From assembly GCA_965216585.1 (NCBI GenBank), contig CBDCGC010000003.1, positions 1,116,001-1,180,000 of the forward strand: a DNA stretch of 64,000 nt, in the 5' to 3' direction. The notes under the pieces are model-generated. The model saw only the letters and a list, made by a program, of their open reading frames with translations, did no database searches and was not told the DNA's origin. How positions within the stretch are numbered: position 1 is the stretch's first letter; each line of letters starts with the position of its first letter. The stretch comes from CADEER01 sp965216585. Its GTDB lineage: Bacteria; Desulfobacterota; Binatia; HRBIN30; CADEER01. This document shows, piece by piece, positions 51,450 to 60,922 of the stretch. The translations under genes and the position numbers were made by a program.

Positions 51450-52265
51450 TCACGCCGCCGCACCCCGCACGGCACGCCCGAGCTCGCCGATGAAGGACTC
51501 GACACGCCGGGGCAGATCGGCCGCTCCGGCGCTCTCCTCGATCAAACGCACGATGGCAGAGCCAACGACCACCGCGTCGGCAAACGACGCGACCCGCGCC
51601 GCCTCCTGCGCGCTTGTGATTCCAAAGCCGACGCCGATCGGCAGATCGCTGGCGGCGCGCAGCGACGTGACCATCTCGCCAACGTCGCCGGTCTCGATCT
51701 TCTTCGACCCGGTAACGCCGGTCATCGACACGAAGTAGAGAAAGCCGCTCGCCTTTTTCAGAACCGCCTGCACGCGATCGCCGTCGCTCGTCGGGGCAAG
51801 CAGGAAGATCAACTTCAGACCGGCCTTGCGCGCCGGCCGGTAGAGCTCGTCGGCCTCCTCGGGCGGCAGATCGACGACCAGCAGACCGTCGGCGCCGGCC
51901 GCCTTGGCATCGTCGGCGAAACGCTGTGGACCGTAGTGAAAGATCGGATTGTAGTAGCCGAAGAGAATCAGCGGCACGTCGCTGCGGCGGCGGAACGACG
52001 AAACGACCTCGAGGATGCGCGGCAGCGACGAGCCGCGCTCGATGGCGCGCGCCGCCGAGCGCTGGATCGCCGGGCCATCCGCCGTCGGGTCGGAAAAGGG
52101 AACCCCCAGCTCGATCAGGTCGGCGCCGCCGCGCACCGCCGCATCGAGCAGCTCCCCAGTGGTGTCGAGATCGGGATCGCCGGCCGTCAGAAACGGCACC
52201 AGCGCCGACTGGCGCCGCCCGCGCAGCGCCGCGAAACACTGATCGATTCGATTGCGCCGCGCCAT
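51450..52265 (-). CDS. trpA: Tryptophan synthase alpha subunit
   Basis: Cleaves indole-3-glycerol phosphate to indole, passed by tunnel to TrpB. 271 residues, TIM barrel with VPFLTAGDPDLDTT, catalytic Glu52 in LIELGVPFSDP and Asp63 in TADGP, GYYNPIFHYG, VVDLPPEEA, and GVGFGITSAQEAARV phosphate loop. The stop-to-start distance to trpB is 1 bp. Confidence 0.96.
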   Translation of the reverse strand: MARRNRIDQCFAALRGRRQSALVPFLTAGDPDLDTTGELLDAAVRGGADLIELGVPFSDPTADGPAIQRSAARAIERGSSLPRILEVVSSFRRRSDVPLILFGYYNPIFHYGPQRFADDAKAAGADGLLVVDLPPEEADELYRPARKAGLKLIFLLAPTSDGDRVQAVLKKASGFLYFVSMTGVTGSKKIETGDVGEMVTSLRAASDLPIGVGFGITSAQEAARVASFADAVVVGSAIVRLIEESAGAADLPRRVESFIGELGRAVRGAAA

Positions 52266-52266
52266 C

Positions 52267-53460
52267 TCAGAGGGTGACGCCGAGGTAGTCTGCGACCGTG
52301 CTCATGTCTTTGTCGCCGCGGCCGGAGAGATTGACCACGATCACCTGATCGGCGCGCAAGGTGGGTGCCAACTTGCGCACATAGGCCACCGCATGTGCCG
52401 ATTCCAATGCCGGAATGATTCCCTCCGTCTCGGTGAGAAGTTGCAGCGCTTCGATCGCCTCGGCATCGGTCACCGACACGTACCTGGCGCGGCCGGTGGC
52501 GTGCAGATGAGCGTGCTCGGGACCGACGGCGGGGTAGTCCAATCCCGCCGAGATCGAATGCGCCTGCTGCACCTGCCCCGTTTCGTCTTGCAACACATAG
52601 GTCTTCTTACCGTGCAGCACACCGACCATGCCGCCGCTGATCGACGCCGCGTGGCGGCCGCTCTCGATCCCCTCGCCAGCCGCTTCGACGCCGACCATTT
52701 CGACGCCGGTCTCCTGGATGAAGGGGTAGAACAATCCCATGGCGTTGCTGCCGCCGCCGATACAGGCGACCAGAACGTCCGGCAGGCGCCCTTCCCGCTT
52801 GCGGATCTGCCGCTTCGCTTCGTTGCCGATGACGGACTGAAAGTCGCGCACGATGCGCGGGTAGGGATGCGGCCCCATCGTCGACCCGACCAGGTAGTAG
52901 GTCGTGCGAACGTTGGTCACCCAGTCGCGCAAGGCTTCGTTGACGGCGTCCTTCAGCGTCGCACTGCCGCTGTCGACGGCATGGACGTCCGCCCCGAGAA
53001 GCTTCATGCGGAAGACGTTGAGGGACTGGCGGCGAACATCTTCCGAGCCCATGAACACTTCGCATTGCATGCCGAGCAGCGCCGTCACGGTCGCCGTCGC
53101 GACGCCGTGCTGGCCGGCACCGGTCTCGGCGATGATGCGCTGCTTGCCCATGCGGCGCGCCAACAACCCCTGTCCGACCGTGTTGTTGATCTTGTGCGCG
53201 CCGGTGTGGCAGAGGTCCTCTCGCTTGAGGTAGATCTTGGCGCCACCGAGCCGGTCGCTGAGCCGGCGCGCATGGTAGAGAGGAGTCTCGCGGCCCGCAT
53301 ACTCGCGCAAGTGGTCGCGCAGCTCCTTCTTGAAGCCCGCGTCGCGGCGCAGCCGATTGTACTCTCGATCGAGCTCGTGCAGCGCCGGCATCAGCGTTTC
53401 GGCGACGTAGCGACCGCCAAACTCGCCAAAGTGGCCGCGCCGGTCAGGCAGCGTGGGCAT
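52267..53460 (-). CDS. trpB: Tryptophan synthase beta subunit
   Basis: PLP enzyme joining indole and serine. 397 residues: FGEFGGRYVAETLMPAL, LKREDLCHTGAHKINNTVG with the PLP Lys in HKINN, ETGAGQHGVATAT, VACIGGGSNAMGLFYPF (PLP phosphate loop), and EGIIPALESAHA. A TrpB1-type enzyme, normally partnered with the adjacent TrpA. Its start overlaps trpF by 17 bp. Confidence 0.97.
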   Translation of the reverse strand: MPTLPDRRGHFGEFGGRYVAETLMPALHELDREYNRLRRDAGFKKELRDHLREYAGRETPLYHARRLSDRLGGAKIYLKREDLCHTGAHKINNTVGQGLLARRMGKQRIIAETGAGQHGVATATVTALLGMQCEVFMGSEDVRRQSLNVFRMKLLGADVHAVDSGSATLKDAVNEALRDWVTNVRTTYYLVGSTMGPHPYPRIVRDFQSVIGNEAKRQIRKREGRLPDVLVACIGGGSNAMGLFYPFIQETGVEMVGVEAAGEGIESGRHAASISGGMVGVLHGKKTYVLQDETGQVQQAHSISAGLDYPAVGPEHAHLHATGRARYVSVTDAEAIEALQLLTETEGIIPALESAHAVAYVRKLAPTLRADQVIVVNLSGRGDKDMSTVADYLGVTL

Positions 53461-54052
53461 GGTCGATGAACCTCTTCACTTTCTCGGCGTCCTTGCGGCC
53501 CGGCCGCGACTCGACCCCCGAGGCGACGTCGACGGCAAAGGGCGCAACCCGGCGCACGGCGGCGGCGACGCTGTCGGCGTCGAGCCCGCCGGCGAGAATC
53601 AAACGCTCGCGCGCACCGTCGCCGACGAGGTCGAGCGCCACCGGCCGACCGCTGCCACCCACTTCGCCAGCGACGTAGGCGTCGGCGAGAATGTAGTCGG
53701 ACGGAAAGGCCAGGGCGCGCTGCCAGGCGTCGCCATCGCGCATGCGAACTGCTTTGATCACCGGCAGCGACCAACCGAGACAGTCGTCGGCCGATTCGTC
53801 GCCGTGCAACTGGATCGCGTCGAGCCCTACGCGTTCGACCGCAGACTCGATCTCCTCCCGGCTGGCGTCGACGAACACACCGACGACGAGCGCCTCGCCG
53901 CCGACCGCACCGGCAATCGCCGCCGCTCTTTCGATCTCGACGAAACGCCTGCTCTGCGGCCAGAAGTTCACACCGACCGCCCAGGCACCGGCGCTCGCGG
54001 CAAAGCGCGCATCGGCTTCCGTGGTCACGCCGCAGATCTTCACCTTGGCCAT
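53444..54052 (-). CDS. trpF: Phosphoribosylanthranilate isomerase
   Basis: 202 residues, TIM barrel. Conserved KICGVTTEADARFA with the catalytic Cys7, WAVGVNFWPQSRRFV, GVFVDASREEI, IQLHGDES, and GGLDADSVAAAVRRVAPFAV then DVASGVESRPGRKD near the C-terminus. Three bp after trpC; overlaps trpB by 17 bp. Isomerises phosphoribosylanthranilate in step 3 of Trp synthesis. Confidence 0.95.
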   Translation of the reverse strand: MAKVKICGVTTEADARFAASAGAWAVGVNFWPQSRRFVEIERAAAIAGAVGGEALVVGVFVDASREEIESAVERVGLDAIQLHGDESADDCLGWSLPVIKAVRMRDGDAWQRALAFPSDYILADAYVAGEVGGSGRPVALDLVGDGARERLILAGGLDADSVAAAVRRVAPFAVDVASGVESRPGRKDAEKVKRFIDHAHAA

Positions 54053-54055
54053 GAC

Positions 54056-54835
54056 CTACTCCGCACTCTCCAGAAGGGTCGCCAACGCCACTCCGGGATC
54101 GCCGGCGCGCATCAGCGATTCGCCGATCAAGAAGGAAGAAAAGCCGGCAGCGCTGAGCCTGGCGATGTCGGCGGTCGTGTGAATGCCGCTTTCGGCGACC
54201 TTGTGGATCGGCGCCGGGATGTGTTCGGCCAGACCGATCGCCGTCGCCAGCGTCGTTTCGAAGGTCTTGAGGTTGCGGTTGTTCACGCCGATCAGCGAGA
54301 CGTCGCAGGCGAGTGCGCGTTCGACCTCCTCCTCACTGTGCACCTCGACGAGCGCGTCGAGCTCCAGCAATCGCGCCGCCTCGAGCAAACCCCTCAACTC
54401 GCCATCGCTGAGCGATGCGACGATCAACAGGATCGCGTCGGCACCCCACGCGCGGGCTTCCAGGACCTGGTACTCGTCGACGATGAAGTCCTTGCGCAAG
54501 AGGGGCAGCGTCACCGTCTGCCGCACCGCCGCGAGGTACTCGGGGCGGCCCTGAAAGTACCTCTCTTCGGTCAGCACCGACACCGCAGCGGCGCCGCCGT
54601 CGGCGTAGCGCGCCGCGATCCAGGTCGGATCGAAGTCCTCGCGGATGACGCCGCGCGATGGCGACGCCTTTTTCACCTCGGCGACGATCGATCGATCGCG
54701 GCAGCGCAGCTCGGCGCTAAAGCCGCGGCGCGGTGCGGCGAAGAGCGGCGATGCCTCGAGCTCGCGGTGGGGAGTCTCCCTCTTGGCCGCCGCGACGTCG
54801 CGGCGCCGGGCGGCGACGATCTCGTCGAGGATCAT
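54056..54835 (-). CDS. trpC: Indole-3-glycerol-phosphate synthase
   Basis: 259 residues with the full catalytic set: EVKKASPSRGVIREDFDP (Glu53, Lys55), VLTEERYFQG, PLLRKDFIVDEYQVLEARAW (Lys115), ALVEVHSEEE, IGVNNRNLKTFE and SGIHTTADIARL. Monofunctional, not fused to TrpF. It contrasts with the degenerate TrpC-like gene at 31074-31826. The ATG overlaps the trpD stop by 4 bp. Confidence 0.96.
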   Translation of the reverse strand: MILDEIVAARRRDVAAAKRETPHRELEASPLFAAPRRGFSAELRCRDRSIVAEVKKASPSRGVIREDFDPTWIAARYADGGAAAVSVLTEERYFQGRPEYLAAVRQTVTLPLLRKDFIVDEYQVLEARAWGADAILLIVASLSDGELRGLLEAARLLELDALVEVHSEEEVERALACDVSLIGVNNRNLKTFETTLATAIGLAEHIPAPIHKVAESGIHTTADIARLSAAGFSSFLIGESLMRAGDPGVALATLLESAE

Positions 54836-55845
54836 TCGTTCGACGCCTCGACCAGCAGGTCCAAAACACGCGCCGCGCTGCCGTCCTCGACCGACCGGCG
54901 GGCCTTGGCCACACCCTGCTCCAGAGTCTCAGCGCCGCCGGCAACCAGGATGGCGGCGGCGGCGTTGAGTAGCGCCACCGACTGCTGCGGCGCCGTCGCC
55001 CCGCCGCCGACGACGTCGCGCAGGATGCGCGCGTTGGTCTCGACGTCGCCACCGCGCAGCGCATCCGCCGGGCAGCGCGCGAGACCGGCGTCCTCCGGCG
55101 CAATCGAATAGCGGCGCACCGTACCATCGCGCAGCTCGGCGACGTGCGTCGGCGCACACAGCGAAATTTCGTCCAAACCATCCTCTCCGTGCACGACCAT
55201 GGCGCGCTCGCTGCCGAGATTGGCCAGGGCGTGGGCCAGCGGCTCCAGCCAGGTTTCGGAAAAAACGCCGAGTACCTGACGGCGCGCGCCGGCCGGATTG
55301 GATAGCGGACCGAGGAGGTTGAACAAGGTGCGCACACCGAGCTCGCGCCGCACGCCGCCGACATGGCGCATCGCCGGATGGAAGGATTGGGCAAAGAGAA
55401 AGGCGATGCCGGCGCGATCCAGACAGCGCGAAACCGCGGCCGCGTCGAGATCGAGCTCGACGCCGAGTGCTTCCAGCACGTCGGCACCGCCGACCTTGCC
55501 CGACATGGCGCGGTTGCCGTGTTTGGCGACGACGACACCGGCCGCCGCCGCGATCAGCGCCGCCGCAGTCGAGATGTTGAAGGTGCCGCTGCCGTCACCA
55601 CCGGTGCCGCAGGTATCGACGACGGCGTGCGCCGTCACCACCGGTTTGGCAAAGCGCCGCATGGCACGCGCCGCACCGGTGATCTCGTCGATCGTCTCTC
55701 CCTTGGTGCGCAAGGCCATCAACAGCCCGCCCATTTGCGCCGGCGTCACCTCCCCATCCATGATCGCCGCGACGACCTCTTCCATCGTCTCCGCGGCCAG
55801 CGAGCCGCCGCCCGCCAGGGTCTCCAACACGACGCGCAACTCCAT
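54832..55845 (-). CDS. trpD: Anthranilate phosphoribosyltransferase
   Basis: 337 residues. Family motifs: MALRTKGETIDEITGAARAM, VDTCGTGGDGSGTFNISTAA (PRPP site), VVVAKHGNRAMSGKVGGADV, FLFAQSFHPAMRHVGGVRRE, RTLFNLLGPLSNPAGARRQV. Monofunctional, with trpG as a separate gene 3 bp upstream. Overlaps trpC by ATGA. Confidence 0.96.
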   Translation of the reverse strand: MELRVVLETLAGGGSLAAETMEEVVAAIMDGEVTPAQMGGLLMALRTKGETIDEITGAARAMRRFAKPVVTAHAVVDTCGTGGDGSGTFNISTAAALIAAAAGVVVAKHGNRAMSGKVGGADVLEALGVELDLDAAAVSRCLDRAGIAFLFAQSFHPAMRHVGGVRRELGVRTLFNLLGPLSNPAGARRQVLGVFSETWLEPLAHALANLGSERAMVVHGEDGLDEISLCAPTHVAELRDGTVRRYSIAPEDAGLARCPADALRGGDVETNARILRDVVGGGATAPQQSVALLNAAAAILVAGGAETLEQGVAKARRSVEDGSAARVLDLLVEASNE

Positions 55846-55848
55846 CGT

Positions 55849-56421
55849 CTAGTCCACCGTCAGGCGCAAGAAATTGTCGAGCAACGCCTTGCCCTCGAGC
55901 GTCAGGATCGACTCCGGGTGGAACTGGATCCCTTCGACGCAGAGCTCGCGGTGGCGCACCGCCATGATCTCGCCATCCGCCGTCGAGGCGGAGATCTCGA
56001 GGCACTCGGGCAGGCTCGCCTTCTCGATGACCAGGGAGTGATAGCGCGTCGCATCAAAGGGATTGGCGAGCTCCGAGAACAGCGTCCGGCCGTCGTGCTC
56101 GATGGGCGACGTCTTACCGTGCATGATGCGATCGGCACGCACGATCTCGCCACCGTAGGCGGCGCCGATACACTGGTGGCCGAGACAGACACCGAGCAGC
56201 GGCACGCGACCGGCAAAGGCGCGGATGACCTCGACCGAGATGCCGGCTTCGGCGGGTGTGCACGGTCCCGGCGAGATGACGATTCTCTGCGGCTGCAGCT
56301 TCTCGATCGCAGCGACGTCGATCGCATCGTTGCGAAACACCTCGACGCGTTGCCCCAACTCGCCCAGATACTGCACGAGATTGTAGGTGAAGGAATCGTA
56401 GTTATCGACGACCAGCAACAT
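55849..56421 (-). CDS. trpG: Anthranilate synthase component II (glutamine amidotransferase)
   Basis: 190 residues, class I glutamine amidotransferase. Catalytic Cys79 in LLGVCLGHQCIGAAYGG, His/Glu in VEGIQFHPESILT, and the N-terminal VDNYDSFTYNLVQYLGELG. Supplies ammonia to TrpE. It may also serve PabB-type aminodeoxychorismate synthase, since no separate pabA is seen here. The start lies 20 bp inside the 3' end of trpE, so the two are coupled. Confidence 0.95.
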   Translation of the reverse strand: MLLVVDNYDSFTYNLVQYLGELGQRVEVFRNDAIDVAAIEKLQPQRIVISPGPCTPAEAGISVEVIRAFAGRVPLLGVCLGHQCIGAAYGGEIVRADRIMHGKTSPIEHDGRTLFSELANPFDATRYHSLVIEKASLPECLEISASTADGEIMAVRHRELCVEGIQFHPESILTLEGKALLDNFLRLTVD

Positions 56422-57898
56422 CCCTCATCCCCTCGGCCAGCTTGACCGCCTGGAACAGCACGCGCGCTTTGTTCACACATTCGTTGTGCTCGCGTTCGGG
56501 ATCCGAATCGGCGACGATCCCGGCGCCGGCCTGGCCATAGATGCGATCGTTTTCGATCACCATCGTACGGATCGCGATGCAGGTGTCCATATTGCCGGCG
56601 AAATCGAAGTAACCGACGGCACCGCCGTAAACACCCCGGCGCACCGGCTCGAGCTCGTCGATGATCTCCATGGCGCGAATTTTCGGCGCCCCACTGAGCG
56701 TGCCGGCCGGAAACGTCGCGCGAAAGGCATCGAACGCATCCAGCTCCTCGCGCAAGGTGCCGCGCACGTTCGACACCAAGTGCATGACGTGGGAATAGCG
56801 CTCGACGACCAGTCGCTCCGTCACTTCGACGCTACCGATCTCGGCGACGCGGCCGACGTCGTTGCGCCCCAGGTCGACCAGCATGATGTGCTCGGCGATT
56901 TCCTTGGGATCGCCGCACAGCTCGCTCTCGAGCGCATCGTCGTCGCGCTCAGTGGTGCCGCGCGGCCGCGTCCCGGCGATCGGCCGCACCGTCACCTCGC
57001 GGCCCTCCAGGCGCACCATCACTTCCGGCGAGGCGCCGAGCACGATTCGCTGGCCGGTGCGCAGGAAGAACATGTACGGCGAGGGATTGAGCGAGCGCAG
57101 GCAGCGGTAGATGTCGAACGGGCGAGCCCGCAGGGCGCACTCGAAGCGCTGCGCCAGAACGACTTGGATGACGTCGCCGGCGTGGATGTACTGCCGGGCG
57201 CGCTCGACGATCTTCTCGTACGCCGCCTGCTCGAAGTTCGAGCTCACACGGGGCGCATCCTCGCGCGCCGGCACTTCCTCGCGGGCCAGCGGCTGCGACA
57301 GTCTTTCGATCGTCTCGTCGACCCGCGCGCACGCTTCGTCGTAGGCATGCCTGGGATCGGCACCACTGTCGAGCCACACGTGCGACACCACCTTCATCGT
57401 CTGCGTCACGTTGTCGAAGATCACCAGGGTGTCGGCCAACATCAGATACAAGTCGGGATGCTCGAGATCGTCCTCCGTATCGTCGGGCAGGCGCTCGAAC
57501 GAACGAACGACGTCGTAGGCGAGGAAGCCGACCAGGCCACCGGCGAAACGCGGCAGGCCGGGCACGTCGACTGCCTCGACGCCGGCAAGCACGCGCTTGG
57601 CCTCGGCCAGCGGATCCTCACAACTCTGCCAATCGGGCGCCTCGCCAGGGCGACCGCAGGCGAAGCGCGAGCCTTTTCCGAGCAGAACCTTGCGCGGGTT
57701 GGTGCCGAGAAAGCTGTAGCGCGCCCAGCGCTCGCCTCCCTCGACGCTCTCGAGGAGAAAGGCGTCGCCGCCGTCGTCGAGCTTGAGAAAGGCCGACACC
57801 GGGGTGTCCAGGTCGGCGAAGATCTCGCGGTACACGGGCACCAGATTGCCCCGTTTCGCGAGCTCGCAGAGCTCGTCGAATTCCGGCTTGAAGCTCAT
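56402..57898 (-). CDS. trpE: Anthranilate synthase component I
   Basis: 498 residues. Feedback-regulatory LLES motif in AFLLESVEGGERWARYSFLG, chorismate-binding core with YIHAGDVIQVVLAQRF, SLNPSPYMFFLRTGQRIVLG, PIAGTRPRG, VDLGRNDVGRVAEIGSVEVT, FPAGTLSGAPKIRAMEIIDE, GAVGYFDFAGNMDTCIAIRT. The LLES motif implies inhibition by tryptophan. No leader peptide or T-box is evident upstream, since the SPOR-protein gene ends only 8 bp before. Confidence 0.96.
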   Translation of the reverse strand: MSFKPEFDELCELAKRGNLVPVYREIFADLDTPVSAFLKLDDGGDAFLLESVEGGERWARYSFLGTNPRKVLLGKGSRFACGRPGEAPDWQSCEDPLAEAKRVLAGVEAVDVPGLPRFAGGLVGFLAYDVVRSFERLPDDTEDDLEHPDLYLMLADTLVIFDNVTQTMKVVSHVWLDSGADPRHAYDEACARVDETIERLSQPLAREEVPAREDAPRVSSNFEQAAYEKIVERARQYIHAGDVIQVVLAQRFECALRARPFDIYRCLRSLNPSPYMFFLRTGQRIVLGASPEVMVRLEGREVTVRPIAGTRPRGTTERDDDALESELCGDPKEIAEHIMLVDLGRNDVGRVAEIGSVEVTERLVVERYSHVMHLVSNVRGTLREELDAFDAFRATFPAGTLSGAPKIRAMEIIDELEPVRRGVYGGAVGYFDFAGNMDTCIAIRTMVIENDRIYGQAGAGIVADSDPEREHNECVNKARVLFQAVKLAEGMRDVAGRR

Positions 57899-57906
57899 CG
57901 CCGACC

Positions 57907-58596
57907 TCAGCGCAAGCGCTCGACGAACGCCGCTTCCATCCCCTCGCGGCGCAACTTCGCCGCCATTGCGTCGGCTTCTTCGCGGCTGGAGAACTTTCCA
58001 ACCTGCACCCGATACCAGGTCACGCCGGCGACGTTGGCCTGCGCCGTGAACGCCTCGTACCCCTTCTCGCGCAGGCCGCGGGCCAGCACCAGAGCCTGCA
58101 CCTGGTCATTGGTCGCCGTCGCCTGCACCGACCACAGGGCGTTGCTCTGCGGCCGCGCGTCGGCGCGACGCGCCGTCGGCGCGGGCGCCGCCGCCGGCAC
58201 CGTGTCGGTCGGCCGGCGCCGCCGCACCGTCGCCGTCCGAGTCGGCTTCGGCGTGCGGGTGCGCGTCGGCGACGAACGCCGCAGCGGCGTGTGAACCGCG
58301 GTCGGCGCAGCCGCTCGAGTCGACGTCGGTCGGATCAAGCGCGGGCGTGTAGGTCGAGGAGCGACGGGAGCTTCGACGACCGGCCGGCGCGTCGGCTCTT
58401 CCGCCGTCGCATCCGCCGCCGCTGCCGGCTCGACCTTCTTGCGCACGACCGGCCGTTCGCGGCGCTGCTTCTGCTCGGCGAGGTCCCGACCGACCGAAAT
58501 CCCGAAGACGAAGATCATCACCGAGGCGAGCAGAAAGGCGAGGATCAACGTGATCACCTGCCCGATACCCGCCGCCGTACTTTTTCTCGCAGCCAT
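57907..58596 (-). CDS. SPOR-domain membrane protein
   Basis: 229 residues: one N-terminal transmembrane helix (VITLILAFLLASVMIFVFGI), a long low-complexity Pro/Thr/Arg linker (about 45-150, including RTRTPKPTRTATVRRRRP), and a C-terminal SPOR domain (about 150-227: WSVQATATNDQVQALVLARG, WYRVQVGKFSSREEADAMAA, LRREGMEAAFV). SPOR domains bind denuded peptidoglycan at division septa. The linker resembles a short version of the T-R-T-P repeats in the large secreted proteins. Lies 9 bp after argS and 8 bp before trpE. Confidence 0.9.
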   Translation of the reverse strand: MAARKSTAAGIGQVITLILAFLLASVMIFVFGISVGRDLAEQKQRRERPVVRKKVEPAAAADATAEEPTRRPVVEAPVAPRPTRPRLIRPTSTRAAAPTAVHTPLRRSSPTRTRTPKPTRTATVRRRRPTDTVPAAAPAPTARRADARPQSNALWSVQATATNDQVQALVLARGLREKGYEAFTAQANVAGVTWYRVQVGKFSSREEADAMAAKLRREGMEAAFVERLR

Positions 58597-58605
58597 TGTC
58601 GTCTC

Positions 58606-60318
58606 TCACATCGATTGCGGCGCCGAAACGCCGACCAACTCGAGCCCGTGCGCCAGAACCCGCCGCGTGGCCGCCGCCAGGTAGAGGCGGGCGCCGCTCA
58701 GCTCTTCGTCATCACCGACGATGCGCTCTTGGTTGTAGAAGCGGTGAAAGGCGCCGGCCAGCTCCATCAGGTAGAAAACGACCTTGTGCGGCTCGCGCTC
58801 GCGCGCCGCCTCGACGACGGTGTCGGCGTAGACGGCGATCTTCTTGATCAGCTCCTCCTCATGCTCGGAGCCGAGGCGTTGCAACGCCGCTCGCTCCGCA
58901 TCCGGGACGATCAAACCTTCTCTCTCGGCCTGTTCGAAGATGCTGCAGATGCGCGCGTGCGCGTACTGGACGTAGAATACCGGGTTCTCCGACGACTGCT
59001 TGACGGCGAGGTCGAGGTCGAAGTCGAGCTGACTATCTCCCTTGCGCATGAGAAAGAAAAAGCGCGTCGCATCGGCACCGACCTCGTCGATGACCTCGCG
59101 CAGAGTGACGAACTCCCCACTGCGCTTGCCCATGCGTACTGGTTCGCCACCTCGCGTCAGGCGAACCAACTGCACCAGCAAGACGCGAAAGCGCTCGGCT
59201 TCGGCGCCGAGCGCCTGCAGTGCCGCCGAGACGCGCGCAATGTAGCCGTGGTGATCGGCACCCCAGACGTCGATCAACTCGTCGTAGCCGCGCGAGAGCT
59301 TTTCCCGGTGGTAACCGATGTCGGCCGCGAAGTAGGTGAGCTCGCCGTTGCTGCGCTCGGTGACGCGATCCTTCTCGTCGCCGAAATCGGTCGAGCGAAA
59401 CCAGCGCGCACCTTCCGATTCGAAGATGTGACCGCTCGCCGCGAGCGCCTGCAGCGCATCGCCAACGACACCGCGGGCGCGCAGGTCGCGCTCCGAGACG
59501 AAGGCATCCATGCGCACCGACAGAGCGTCCATGTCCTCGACGATGCGGGCGAGGAGCTTTTCGGCCGCCAACTCACCGCAAACGCGCCTCGCCTCGGCGG
59601 CGTGATCGGCCAGCAGCGCCTGCGCCCCGGCGTCGTCTTTCGGCACCGCTGCGCCGGCCGCCTGCGCGATTGCCGCCAGCACGGCGCCGCGCTCATTGCG
59701 CATCAAATCGACCAGGTATTCGCCCGGGTAACCGTCCTCCGGCAGCTCCAACGTTTCACCGCAAGCCTGGCGCAAACGCACCAATGCCGAAGCGGCGAGC
59801 GTGTCGATCTGCTTGCCGGCGTCGTTGACGTAGTATTCGCGTGTGACGTCGAAGCCGACGGCGGCGAGCAGGCGTGCGACGGCGTCTCCGAGGACCGCAC
59901 CGCGACCGTGACCGACGTGCAGCGGGCCGGTCGGATTGGCCGAGACGAACTCGATCAGCACCCGCCTGCCGTCGCCAATCGCACCGATACCGCAATGGGG
60001 CCGCGCGATGTCGACCAGGCAGTGCCGCCAAAACGCCGGCGAAAAACGGAAGTTGATGTAGCCGGGGCCGGCGATGTCGGTCTCGGCGATCAAGCCATCC
60101 GGATCTTCCAGATGATCGAGGACGATCTGGGCAATCTCGCGCGGCTTGCGGCGCTCGCTACGCGCCAGCCCGAGCGCCACGGTGGACGCAAGATGGCCGA
60201 AGCGAGGATCGCGCGGAATCTCGAAAATCAAAGGGGGGAGGCTTTCCAACTTCAGCGCTCCCCCCTCTTTCGTTCGGGTCAATGCGTGCTGAAGTAGCCC
60301 CTCAAGCCGTTGTCTCAT
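58606..60318 (-). CDS. argS: Arginyl-tRNA synthetase
   Basis: 570 residues. N-terminal tRNA-recognition domain, class I HIGH region in FVSANPTGPLHVGHGRG, YYVNDAGKQID, DVWGADHHGYIARVSAALQA, the ArgS-type GKRSGEFVTL loop in place of KMSK, and a C-terminal anticodon-binding DALR domain (YAHARICSIFEQAEREGL ... AFHRFYNQERIVG). ATG 60318 gives the usual N-terminus but has GGAGG directly against it, so ATG 60348, ten residues longer, cannot be excluded. First of a long same-strand run through lptD. Confidence 0.95.
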   Translation of the reverse strand: MRQRLEGLLQHALTRTKEGGALKLESLPPLIFEIPRDPRFGHLASTVALGLARSERRKPREIAQIVLDHLEDPDGLIAETDIAGPGYINFRFSPAFWRHCLVDIARPHCGIGAIGDGRRVLIEFVSANPTGPLHVGHGRGAVLGDAVARLLAAVGFDVTREYYVNDAGKQIDTLAASALVRLRQACGETLELPEDGYPGEYLVDLMRNERGAVLAAIAQAAGAAVPKDDAGAQALLADHAAEARRVCGELAAEKLLARIVEDMDALSVRMDAFVSERDLRARGVVGDALQALAASGHIFESEGARWFRSTDFGDEKDRVTERSNGELTYFAADIGYHREKLSRGYDELIDVWGADHHGYIARVSAALQALGAEAERFRVLLVQLVRLTRGGEPVRMGKRSGEFVTLREVIDEVGADATRFFFLMRKGDSQLDFDLDLAVKQSSENPVFYVQYAHARICSIFEQAEREGLIVPDAERAALQRLGSEHEEELIKKIAVYADTVVEAAREREPHKVVFYLMELAGAFHRFYNQERIVGDDEELSGARLYLAAATRRVLAHGLELVGVSAPQSM

Positions 60319-60415
60319 CCTCCGCCCACCAGCGGCGACGCGCCCCATTGTCCAGCTCGAGTCTCATCAACGACACCATGGCAATCCATGCACTATCCCG
60401 CACCCGAGAAACGAG

Positions 60416-60922
60416 TCAACCCGCATCACTTCCACGATCGTCGCCTTGCACGTGCGAGATGTCGAGGTCCATGAGAACCGCATGGCGACCGCGCCCGTAG
60501 TAGTCGCGCCGCGCGCCGACGCGCCGGAAACCGCAGCACGTGTAGAGAGCACGCGCCGCCCGGTTCTCCTCGCGCACCTCCAGGCCGATCACCGCGGCGC
60601 CGGCGGCGCGCGCCTCGGCAGCAACGCGCTCGACCAACCTGCGGCCGATGCCGCGCCGTCGCCGTCGGGGGTGCACCGCCAGGTTGAGAAGCTGCCCTTC
60701 TCCGGCGACGATCCAGAAACAGGCGAATCCGGCCAGCGCACCACTGGTCGCTTCGCGCGCCAGCAGGCTGCGCGCGTGCGCGAGCCGGATTTCGTTGACG
60801 AACAAACCAGCCGACCACGGCGCCGGCGACGACGCCCGCTCGATCTCCACGACTTCCGCCACGTCCTCTTCGCCCATCGGCGAAAAGTCGAGAGCGGGCG
60901 GGGTTGAGAGTGCCGCGGCCAC
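60416..60922 (-). CDS. rimI: Ribosomal protein S18 alanine N-acetyltransferase RimI-like
   Basis: 168 residues, GNAT fold. MGEEDVAEVVEIERASSPAP, WSAGLFVNEI, LNLAVHPRRRRRGIGRRLVE (acetyl-CoA motif Q/RxxGxG/A variant), LEVREENRAARALYTCCGFR, VGARRDYYGRGRHAVLMDLD. The E-V-R-x-x-N-x-x-A-x-x-L-Y and Y-Y segments are typical of RimI. The gene begins right after the fabH stop. Confidence 0.88.
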   Translation of the reverse strand: MAAALSTPPALDFSPMGEEDVAEVVEIERASSPAPWSAGLFVNEIRLAHARSLLAREATSGALAGFACFWIVAGEGQLLNLAVHPRRRRRGIGRRLVERVAAEARAAGAAVIGLEVREENRAARALYTCCGFRRVGARRDYYGRGRHAVLMDLDISHVQGDDRGSDAG

